Below are positions 40,066 through 46,860 of a DNA stretch of 64,000 nucleotides, piece after piece. The translations under genes and the position numbers were made by a program. How positions within the stretch are numbered: position 1 is the stretch's first letter; the number at the start of each line of letters is the position of its first letter. The DNA lies in the NCBI GenBank assembly GCA_919901855.1, contig CAKKQC010000006.1, forward strand, positions 29,796 to 93,795, written 5' to 3'. The notes under the pieces are model-generated. The model saw nothing but the letters and a program-made list of their open reading frames with translations. It made no database searches and was not told the origin of the DNA. The DNA is from a bacterium. GTDB taxonomy: Bacteria; Oederibacteriota; CAKKQC01.

Positions 40066-41174
40066 CGCATCGCGAACGGTACCTGAACACGCTCAGGGGT
40101 AAGCCCGTAGACCGGGTGCCCGACTACGAATTCGGCGCCTGGGAGCAGACGTATCCGCGGTGGCACGCGGAGGGGATGCCCTCGCGGCACACGGGGTGCG
40201 ACCAGGGCATCATCGACTACTTCCACACCGACGAGGAGGCGAACGGCCCGGCGCCCAACATCGCCATCGGCCTCCTGCCGTGGTTCGAGTACAAGGTTCT
40301 CGAGGAGAAGGGCAACACCCAGATCATCCTGGACGGGGACGGCGCGACCTGCGAGATGATCCGCAGCGAGCAGGGCGCGTCGATCCCCAGGTACCTGCGC
40401 TACGCGATCGAGACCCGGAAGGACTGGGAGAAGATCCGGGACGAGCGGCTCGTGCTCGACGACCCCCGCCGGGTGCCCGCCAACCTCGACGAGCTCTGCA
40501 AGCTCACGCACACGGCCGACTATCCCGTCGGGCTGTGGGCCGGGTCGATCTACGGATGGATCAGGAACTGGATGGGCGTCGAGAACCTCTCCTATGCGGT
40601 CTACGAGGACCCGGAGTGGGTCGAAGAGATGATGGAACACCTGACGCAGTTGATGCTCCGGGGCTACAAGCATCTCGCGGGCAAGGCCCGGATCGATTCC
40701 GGCCACTGGTGGGAGGACATGTGCTACAAGAGCGGACCCCTGCTGAGCCCCAAGCACTTCGCCCAGCTCATGGTGCCGCGGTACAAGCGGGTGACCGAGT
40801 TCCTGCGCCGCGAGTGCGTGTGCGAGTTCCACGTCCTCGACTGCGACGGACGGATCAACGAGCTCGCGGGGATGTGGCTCGAGAGCGGGATCAACGTCAT
40901 GTTCCCGATCGAGTCGGCCTGGACCGACGTCTACGATCTAGAGAAGCGGTTCGGACCGCGGTTCTCGTACCGTGGCGCCTACGACAAGCGCGCGCTCATC
41001 GCCGGGCCGGAGGCCATCGACCGCGAGTTCGACCGGCTCATGCCGCTGTTCAAGACCGGGCGCCTGATCCCGCACACGGACCACCGGGTGCCGCCCGACG
41101 TCTCGTTCGAGAACTACCGCCACTACCGGCGCCGGAAATGCCGGATCCTGGGGAAGGAGTACCGCGAAGGATGA
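40062..41174 (+). CDS. Uroporphyrinogen-decarboxylase-family methyltransferase
   Basis: 370 residues, the size of MtaA/MtbA-type proteins. It starts MTHRERYLNTLRGKPVDRVP, the family's opening, and contains WWEDMCYKSGPLLSPKHFAQLMVPRYKR and the EFHVLDCDGRINELAGMW strand. Classical MtaA/CmuA zinc sites (HxC then C) are not obvious: here the pattern is HVLDC. In this family that often goes with methyl-transfer roles other than to CoM. Its place between the activator and the homocysteine methyltransferase suggests it methylates or demethylates the corrinoid protein. Methyl donor unknown. Confidence 0.75.
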   Translation: MTHRERYLNTLRGKPVDRVPDYEFGAWEQTYPRWHAEGMPSRHTGCDQGIIDYFHTDEEANGPAPNIAIGLLPWFEYKVLEEKGNTQIILDGDGATCEMIRSEQGASIPRYLRYAIETRKDWEKIRDERLVLDDPRRVPANLDELCKLTHTADYPVGLWAGSIYGWIRNWMGVENLSYAVYEDPEWVEEMMEHLTQLMLRGYKHLAGKARIDSGHWWEDMCYKSGPLLSPKHFAQLMVPRYKRVTEFLRRECVCEFHVLDCDGRINELAGMWLESGINVMFPIESAWTDVYDLEKRFGPRFSYRGAYDKRALIAGPEAIDREFDRLMPLFKTGRLIPHTDHRVPPDVSFENYRHYRRRKCRILGKEYREG

Positions 41175-42052
41175 GGACATCGCTGGCCGAACGGTTGAAG
41201 AGGGGGATCGTCCTGCTGGACGGCGCAATGGGGACCGAGCTGATCCGGGCGGGGCTCCCCAACGGGAAGGTACCCGAGGCGTGGCTGCTCGAGCGGCCGG
41301 ACGCGATCGGCGCGGTCCACGCCGCCTACCTCGCGGCGGGGTCCGATCTCGTCTACACGTGCACGTTCGGGGGCACTTCGATCAAGCTCCGGCGGCTTGG
41401 GCTCGAAGCGCAAGCCGGCGAGATCAACCGGCTGGGGGCTAGGGCCGCGCGCGCGGCGGCGGGCGAGGACCGGTGGGTCCTCGGTGATATCGGGCCGACG
41501 GGCGAACTCCTCGATCCGATGGGCGATCTCGAGGAGATCGTCGCGCAGGCAGCGTTCGCGGCCCAGGCGAAAGCCCTGCTCGAGGGCGGGGCGGACGGGA
41601 TCGTGGTGGAGACGATGACCGACCTCAACGAGGCGGCCGCGGCCGTGCGGGGGGCGAAGGAGGCGGGGGCCCGGTTCATCATCGCCACCATGTCCTTCGA
41701 GGGGGCTTCGAAGTCGTTCCGGACGATGATGGGGACGACGCCGGAGCAGGCCGTGACCGCGCTCGCGGAGGCCGGCGCCACCGCGGTCGGCGCGAACTGC
41801 GGGGGTGACCCCCCCGCGCTCGCCACCGTGATCGCGCGCATGCGCGCGGTGGCTCCCGGACTGCCCCTGGTGGCCAAGCCCAACGCCGGGATGCCCGTGC
41901 ACGAAGCGGGGGGAGACGTCCACCCGGTCGGGCCGGACCAGTTCGCCGCGTTGGTGAAGACCATGATCGACGCCGGCGCCACGATCGTGGGCGGGTGCTG
42001 CGGGTCGTCTCCCGCGCACCTTGCCGCCCTGCGCGCCATCCTGCCGTCCTGA
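41171..42052 (+). CDS. Homocysteine S-methyltransferase (MetH N-terminal-like)
   Basis: 293 residues, a full homocysteine-binding (pfam S-methyl_trans) barrel. It starts IVLLDGAMGTEL; zinc cysteines are Cys210 in GANCGG and Cys276-Cys277 in VGGCCGSSPAHL. Start overlaps the previous stop (ATGA). This is the homocysteine half of cobalamin-dependent methionine synthase or a betaine-homocysteine-type enzyme. With a stand-alone corrinoid protein and its activator nearby, it may take the methyl from the corrinoid protein to make methionine, i.e. a split system with no MetH folate domain. This is inference. Confidence 0.8.
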   Translation: MRTSLAERLKRGIVLLDGAMGTELIRAGLPNGKVPEAWLLERPDAIGAVHAAYLAAGSDLVYTCTFGGTSIKLRRLGLEAQAGEINRLGARAARAAAGEDRWVLGDIGPTGELLDPMGDLEEIVAQAAFAAQAKALLEGGADGIVVETMTDLNEAAAAVRGAKEAGARFIIATMSFEGASKSFRTMMGTTPEQAVTALAEAGATAVGANCGGDPPALATVIARMRAVAPGLPLVAKPNAGMPVHEAGGDVHPVGPDQFAALVKTMIDAGATIVGGCCGSSPAHLAALRAILPS

Positions 42053-42696
42053 CGAATCTCCGCCTCCGCCGGATCGTCCGGGTCCTTGCCGCCGATTCAC
42101 GCCGGCACGACCCGACAACGCTTGAGAAGTGCGCTCCGGATCCCTATCGGACGTTGATCGCGTGCGTGATCAGCCTGCGGACGAAGGACCAGGTCACCGA
42201 CGCCGCGGCGGGCCGGCTCTTCGCCCTGGCGCGGAGCCCGAACGCCATGCTCCGCCTGTCGGACGCCCGGATCGCGCGCACGATCTACCCGGCCGGGTTC
42301 TACCGGGTCAAGGCGGGGCAGATTCTGGGCATTTCGCGAGCGCTCCTCGCGCGCCACGGCGGACGGGTGCCCGCGGACCGGGACGCGCTCATGGCCCTGC
42401 CCGGCGTGGGGCTCAAGACCGCGAACCTCGTGCTCGGGCGCGCGCTCGGGGTGCCATCGATCTGCGTCGACGTCCACGTGCACCGGATCTCGAACCGGCT
42501 CGGCCTCGTGCGGACGCGGACTCCGGAGGAGACCGAGGCGGCGCTCCGGCGAGTGCTAGCGCGCCGGCTCTGGGTCCGGTGGAACGGGTGGCTGGTCGGG
42601 TACGGCCAGCGGATCTGCCAGCCGGTATCGCCCTGGTGTTCCCGGTGCCGCCTCAGGCCGCAATGTCCGCGGCGCGGCGTGAAGCGTAGCCGATGA
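41995..42696 (+). CDS. nth: Endonuclease III
   Basis: About 233 residues from a GTG that overlaps the preceding gene by 58 nt; the true start may be a nearby non-ATG codon (no ATG is suitably placed). The family marks are complete: SLRTKDQVTDAAAGRLF, the helix-hairpin-helix with catalytic Lys in LPGVGLKTANLVLG, the catalytic Asp in CVDVHVHRISNRL, and the 4Fe-4S cluster with C-x6-C-x2-C-x5-C near the end. It removes oxidised pyrimidines in base-excision repair. It is coupled to the HAD gene (ATGA overlap). Confidence 0.85.
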   Translation: MLRVVSRAPCRPARHPAVLTNLRLRRIVRVLAADSRRHDPTTLEKCAPDPYRTLIACVISLRTKDQVTDAAAGRLFALARSPNAMLRLSDARIARTIYPAGFYRVKAGQILGISRALLARHGGRVPADRDALMALPGVGLKTANLVLGRALGVPSICVDVHVHRISNRLGLVRTRTPEETEAALRRVLARRLWVRWNGWLVGYGQRICQPVSPWCSRCRLRPQCPRRGVKRSR

Positions 42697-43397
42697 AGCC
42701 ACTCGTCGTGTTCGACATCGACGGGACCCTCCTCCACCGGACGTCCGAGAACGACCTCGGGCTCCAGCGCGTTTACTGGAACGCCCTCGGGGTGAACGTC
42801 CGGCGCGAGTGGGGCGACTACCGGTCGTCCACGGACTCCGGGATCACGCACGAAGTCTGCCGGTTGAAGCTGGGGCGGCGCGCGACGCCGGCCGAGATCA
42901 TCCGGGTCAAGCGGTCGCTGATGACGCTGCTGCGCGAGCTCCGGCGGCGGACGGGCCGCCTCTACGAGCCGACGCCGGGAGCCGAGACCATCCTCGAGTG
43001 CCTCCGGGCGGGAGGCTGCGAAGTGGCTATTGCCACCGGGAACTGGCGGATCTCGGCCGGGTTCAAGCTCGCGGCGGCACGGATCCGGCGGGCGGGGGTT
43101 ACGATGGCCACGGCCGACGACCACGAGGTCCGCGCCGGGATCATCGGGCATGCGATCGCGCGGTGCGGCGGCCGCCGGGAGTACGCGGGCATAGCGTATA
43201 TCGGGGACCGCCCGTGGGACGCGCACGCGGCGCGAGCTCTGCGCATCGGGTTCGTGGGCGTCGGGTGCGGCCGGCAGGCCGTGAACCTCCGCGGGGCCGG
43301 GGCCCGCGCGTGCGTGGCCGACTTCCGGAACCTCGATGCCTTCGCCGCCGCCGTCGTGCGAGAATGCACCCGTGCTCGCTCTCGCGCTTCTTCTTAG
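42693..43397 (+). CDS. HAD-superfamily hydrolase
   Basis: 234 residues. Motif I is VVFDIDGTLL with nucleophile Asp8 and acid Asp10; motif II is VAIATGNWR; motif IV is GDRPWDAHAA. The cap lies between motif I and II (about 20-90). HAD enzymes of this type are phosphatases such as phosphoglycolate phosphatase; the substrate here is unknown. The start overlaps the endonuclease III stop by 4 nt and the 3' end overlaps the next GTG start by 26 nt. Confidence 0.75.
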   Translation: MKPLVVFDIDGTLLHRTSENDLGLQRVYWNALGVNVRREWGDYRSSTDSGITHEVCRLKLGRRATPAEIIRVKRSLMTLLRELRRRTGRLYEPTPGAETILECLRAGGCEVAIATGNWRISAGFKLAAARIRRAGVTMATADDHEVRAGIIGHAIARCGGRREYAGIAYIGDRPWDAHAARALRIGFVGVGCGRQAVNLRGAGARACVADFRNLDAFAAAVVRECTRARSRASS

Positions 43398-44595
43398 CCT
43401 CAACGCCGCGGCGGAACCGCCGCGGTTCAGTTGGCCGCAGACCCGGTGGGAGGCCCGGCTCGCGGGGGCGACGGACGGGGCCTGCGAGGTCCGGGCGCTG
43501 GCCGTGGACGGCCGGGATGCGGTCATCGTGGCCGGTACCACGTCCCGGAAGTCCGGCTATGCCGCCCGCGCGGTGCCGCTGGTGGCGAAGATCGGCGCCG
43601 GGGGGCGGCGGCTCTGGGAGCAGAATGCCCTCGGCCGGAAGGCGTCGCCGTGGGGTGAAGTCCGGCTGGCAGTGGTCCACGAATCCCGCGAGATCACGGC
43701 GCACGGGTCCGTCGGCGATTCGGCCGATGACCCCCTCCGGCTCTCCGTCTTTGCCCGCTACGGACCCGACGGGACGATCCAGTGGACCAGGACGCTGACC
43801 GTGCCCGGGTTGTTCCGGTTCGAGCCCGTCTCGATGACGGCCGTGCCGGGTGGCGATCTCGTTCTCGCGGGGACGGGGAGCCGTCCCGAGGCGCTCGAAG
43901 TGCCCCAATGGTGTGTGGTCCGGGTAGACGCGCGCCTCGGGGTCCGGTGGTTCCGCACGCACGATCAGGAGTCCACGGGCGAGGCCACACCAACCCAGGT
44001 CGTTGCCGGCCGGGGGGGCGACGCGTTCGTGCTCGGGGTCGGGCGGATCGGGCTGGGCCCGAAGCGGTGGCTCATGGAGGGATGGGGACCGGCCGGCGAG
44101 CGCCGCATGGGTGCCTGGGGGGACGGCGATGCGAACTGCCTCTCGTCAATGGGGCGCCGGATTGCCACCTCCGGCCGGGGCTTCCTGGTGGCGGGCGACG
44201 AGGTCTGCACCGGGAAGGCGTCGGTCGTATTCGTCAAGCGACTCGACCGCGAGGGCCGGGTCGTCTGGGAGGGCCGTCGCGTCTGGGAGGTCACGGACCC
44301 CACGATGGGGCGCGTGTCGGACGTCGTCGCCCTCCCGTCGGGCGGCATGATCGCGGTCGGGGAGGAGCGGACGGTCGGGGATGAGATCGGGGTGACGTGG
44401 CCGCTCGCGTTGCGCTGGAACGCGGAAGGGGATCTCATGATGACGGGCCGCGGGCTCCTCAAGCAGGAGACGACCTCCCGTTACACGGTGGCCGCGCTCG
44501 ACTCGGAGGGCAACCTCGTGGTCGCGGGCGAAAGCACGGCGTTGGTCAAAGGGGTCCCGGTCCGCCGGATCTTCGTCCGAAAGATGGCATTCTAG
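43372..44595 (+). CDS. Secreted beta-propeller-like protein
   Basis: About 407 residues beginning with GTG at 43372, which gives MLALALLLSLNAAAEP, a short signal peptide. The body is a run of strands typical of SBBP/quinoprotein-like propellers: AVDGRDAVIVAGTT, ARYGPDGTIQWTRTL, GDLVLAGTGS, VKRLDREGRVVWEGRR and SEGNLVVAGEST, one blade every 45-60 residues. TGCGAGAAT ends 6 nt before the GTG, which suits a leaderless mRNA. The blade wording resembles the propellers of the giant protein at 46861. Function unknown; probably extracytoplasmic. Confidence 0.6.
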   Translation: MLALALLLSLNAAAEPPRFSWPQTRWEARLAGATDGACEVRALAVDGRDAVIVAGTTSRKSGYAARAVPLVAKIGAGGRRLWEQNALGRKASPWGEVRLAVVHESREITAHGSVGDSADDPLRLSVFARYGPDGTIQWTRTLTVPGLFRFEPVSMTAVPGGDLVLAGTGSRPEALEVPQWCVVRVDARLGVRWFRTHDQESTGEATPTQVVAGRGGDAFVLGVGRIGLGPKRWLMEGWGPAGERRMGAWGDGDANCLSSMGRRIATSGRGFLVAGDEVCTGKASVVFVKRLDREGRVVWEGRRVWEVTDPTMGRVSDVVALPSGGMIAVGEERTVGDEIGVTWPLALRWNAEGDLMMTGRGLLKQETTSRYTVAALDSEGNLVVAGESTALVKGVPVRRIFVRKMAF

Positions 44596-44610
44596 GGGGG
44601 CAGCAGTCGG

Positions 44611-44639
44611 TTGTCCCGGGCCTCGGATTGTGTTACAAT
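44611..44639 (+). promoter_or_regulatory. Promoter for the RHH/PIN pair
   Basis: TTGTCC at 44611-44616 and TACAAT at 44634-44639 are spaced by 17 nt. The -10 lies in a near direct repeat, TGTTACAA then TGTCTTACAA (44631-44648), a possible operator for the RHH antitoxin. The ribosome site AGAGGTGA follows about 8 nt before the ATG at 44662. Confidence 0.5.
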
Positions 44640-44661
44640 GTCTTACAAGAGGTGACCATCG

Positions 44662-44880
44662 ATGAAGGATACGCTGACCATCCGCCTGCCCGCCAGGGAT
44701 CGTAAGGAGCTTGAGGACATGGCCCGCGAGAACGGCACCAGGGTCAGTGCCGTTGTGCGCGATTCCATCAGGCGTACCTTGGCGCTCCGGGATTTCCGTC
44801 GCGCATGCGAGATCGCTGAGCCGTACGCGCGGGCGAAGGGGATCTTCACGGATGAGGACGTTTTCAAGCTCATCTCGTGA
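44662..44880 (+). CDS. Ribbon-helix-helix (CopG-type) antitoxin
   Basis: 72 residues. The first 45 are a ribbon-helix-helix: TLTIRLPARDRKELEDMARENGTRVSAVVRDSIRRTL. The strand-helix-helix spacing and the ARENG turn fit CopG-like antitoxins. The tail (about 50-72) is probably the toxin-binding arm. The stop overlaps the PIN toxin's GTG by 4 nt, the standard coupling. It should bind the repeat at its promoter. Confidence 0.8.
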   Translation: MKDTLTIRLPARDRKELEDMARENGTRVSAVVRDSIRRTLALRDFRRACEIAEPYARAKGIFTDEDVFKLIS

Positions 44881-45389
44881 GGATTGTCTTTGACACCAAC
44901 GTGCTATTCGCGGCTACCGTGTCGCCTGGTCTTTGCCGGGAGCTGGTGGCAACTTCCTTCGGTGTGCATGAGTTGATCACGAGCGCCGAGATGCTCGAGG
45001 AGCTTCGAGACCGCCTCACCGGCAAGATTGGGATGAGCGCATCCGAAGCGGAGTTCATCGTTGGGGGCGTTGCCCTGCGTTCCCGGCTCGTCGAGCCCGT
45101 GGTCATACCGGCGTCGGTATGCCGTGACCCCGATGATTGCGTCGTGCTTGGCACGGCCGTCGCAGGGGAAGCGGATGCGATCGTCACCGGGGACCAGGAT
45201 CTCCTGTGTCTGGGGACCTTCCGGGGCATCATGATCATCACGCCACGCACCCTCGTTGGGCGCACGACCCTCCCTGGCAACGGCGGCGCCGGCCGGGTGG
45301 CGGAACGTCGCCCTGCCTGGCGCCGGGTGAAGCCCGCGGAGCCGAGGCGCCGTGGGAAGCGGAGAAGTCAGGCCGGCTTCTTCAGGTAG
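44877..45389 (+). CDS. PIN-domain toxin
   Basis: 170 residues from GTG. The PIN acids are visible: Asp6-Thr-Asn8 in VFDTNVLF, Glu in SAEMLEELRDRL, and the Asp pair in DPDDCVVLGTAV and AIVTGDQDLL. This is the COG1569-type PIN toxin, normally about 130-140 residues. The last 30-40 residues are Arg/Pro-rich and overlap the 3' end of the opposite GH130 gene, so the natural stop may have been lost and the tail is probably not part of the fold. RNase activity is expected. Confidence 0.8.
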   Translation: MRIVFDTNVLFAATVSPGLCRELVATSFGVHELITSAEMLEELRDRLTGKIGMSASEAEFIVGGVALRSRLVEPVVIPASVCRDPDDCVVLGTAVAGEADAIVTGDQDLLCLGTFRGIMIITPRTLVGRTTLPGNGGAGRVAERRPAWRRVKPAEPRRRGKRRSQAGFFR

Positions 45390-46561
45390 GCGCGGTTGCG
45401 GCGGATGAGGTCGAGGCGCTGGGAGACCGCGCCCGAAGTCCGCACCGAATCCTCGGGCGTGTGCATGCAATAGTCCAGCATTCGCTCCACGGTCGTCGTG
45501 GCGACGTGGCACCGGGTGTCGGACGAGGCGTAGTAGATGTAGATCCGGCCGTCGGGCAACCCGACCGCGCCGTTGCAGAACGTTACGTTCGAGACGTCGC
45601 CCACGCGTTCCTCGCCGTCGGGCGCCACAAGATAGCCGCCGGGGCGGAACAGGACTTTCGCGGGGTCGTTGAGGTCCGAGAGGAAGGCGTAGAGCACGTA
45701 CCGCATCCCCGCCGCCGTGTTCCGCACGCCGTGCGCGATGTGCAGCCAGCCCTCGGTGGTCTTGATCGGCATGGGACCCTGGCCGTTCTTGAGCTCCTTG
45801 AGCGTGTGGTAGCCACGGACATCCATGATCGTCTCCCGGTGAATGACCGCGCGTTCCATCGAGTCGCATAACGCCCACCCGATGCCGCCGCCCGACCCGG
45901 CCTCGAGAAAGCTGTCCTGCGGCCGCGTGTATAGCGCATACTTGCCCTTGACGAACTCGGGATGCAGGACGACGTTGCGCTGTTGCGCCGACTCGGAAAC
46001 AAGATCCGGCAGGCGGTCCCACTTCACCAGGTCCTTCGTCCGCGCGATCCCGCACGCGGCGATCGCGCTGGAGAGATCGCCCGGCGCGGCCTTGGGGTCC
46101 CGGCGCTCGGCGCAGAAGAGCCCGTAGATCCAGCCGTCCTCGTGGGCCGTGAGCCGCATATCGTATAGGTTGGTCGCGGGATCGGGCGTCTCGGCGAGGT
46201 CGACCGGCTCGTCCCAGAACCGGAACCCGTCGACCCCGGTCGCGCTATCGGCGATGGCGAAGAACGACTTGCGGTCCACGCCTTCGGTGCGCACGACGAG
46301 CAGGAACCTGCCCTTCCGGTACATGGCGCCGGGGTTGAACGCGCAGTTGATGCCGAGCCGCTCGAGGCCCAGGGGGTTTGTCTTCGGATTGAGGTCGTAC
46401 CGCCACTCGATGGGCACATGGGCGGCGGTCACGACCGGGTCCCGCCACCGCTGGATGATCCCGTTGCCGCCGGGGGCCGGCCGGTTGCACCGGGCGATCA
46501 GCCGCTTCTGCTCTGCTAGCTTGCGGGCGAGGTCGGGGAGGACCTTGGGGGCACTCATCAT
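45368..46561 (-). CDS. GH130-family glycoside phosphorylase/hydrolase
   Basis: 397 residues from the ATG at 46561 (a second ATG follows immediately), with AGGGA 5 nt upstream. The five-bladed propeller shows family wording: NPGAMYRKGRFLLVVRTEG, WDEPVDLAETPDP, YDMRLTAHEDGWIYGLFCAE, IGWALCDS and NVTFCNGAVGLPDGRIYIYYASSDTR. GH130 enzymes phosphorolyse or hydrolyse beta-mannosides such as mannobiose and mannosyl-glucose. With the GH5-like gene at 12881 it hints at mannan or mannosyl-glycan use, but the two are not linked. Cytoplasmic: no signal peptide. Confidence 0.8.
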   Translation of the reverse strand: MMSAPKVLPDLARKLAEQKRLIARCNRPAPGGNGIIQRWRDPVVTAAHVPIEWRYDLNPKTNPLGLERLGINCAFNPGAMYRKGRFLLVVRTEGVDRKSFFAIADSATGVDGFRFWDEPVDLAETPDPATNLYDMRLTAHEDGWIYGLFCAERRDPKAAPGDLSSAIAACGIARTKDLVKWDRLPDLVSESAQQRNVVLHPEFVKGKYALYTRPQDSFLEAGSGGGIGWALCDSMERAVIHRETIMDVRGYHTLKELKNGQGPMPIKTTEGWLHIAHGVRNTAAGMRYVLYAFLSDLNDPAKVLFRPGGYLVAPDGEERVGDVSNVTFCNGAVGLPDGRIYIYYASSDTRCHVATTTVERMLDYCMHTPEDSVRTSGAVSQRLDLIRRNRAYLKKPA

Positions 46562-46691
46562 CTCGGTCCCTGATTCTACTCCAGCGGTTTCCGAGTCCGG
46601 CTGCGGGGGCGGGTTCTCGCACGGGTCGGCCACCCATCCCCGGGAACCCGCCGAAACAGAGTGCTGAGGCCCGTTTCCGCGGCCGTCGGGC

Positions 46692-46720
46692 TTGTCGAAA
46701 ACGCCCGGGGGGCCTAGACT
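46692..46720 (+). promoter_or_regulatory. Possible promoter of the giant protein gene
   Basis: TTGTCG at 46692-46697 and TAGACT at 46715-46720, 17 nt apart, each four of six to consensus. If used, the message would start near 46727 with a leader of about 130 nt containing the CRP-like palindrome. The 299 bases from 46562 to 46860 hold no gene. Confidence 0.35.
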
Positions 46721-46799
46721 GGTGCATCAGGGGGGGAGTAGGGAGTGGTCGGATTGCCATTAATTGGTTCGGTGCGGCCGGGGCCGGCTTTGCCGCCGG

Positions 46800-46819
46800 A
46801 TTGTGACGAAAATCACAAT
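46800..46819. promoter_or_regulatory. CRP/FNR-type palindrome upstream of the giant gene
   Basis: ATTGTGA-CGAAAA-TCACAAT is a perfect 7-bp dyad with a 6-nt centre, and its core TGTGA-N6-TCACA is the consensus half-site of CRP-family regulators. It lies 41 nt before the GTG at 46861. In RNA it could also fold as a weak hairpin. It is the only such site I noticed in the window. Confidence 0.55.
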
Positions 46820-46860
46820 TGAGGTTCCTGCCGCTTCCGCGTGTCGGGGATCGCGCTGAC

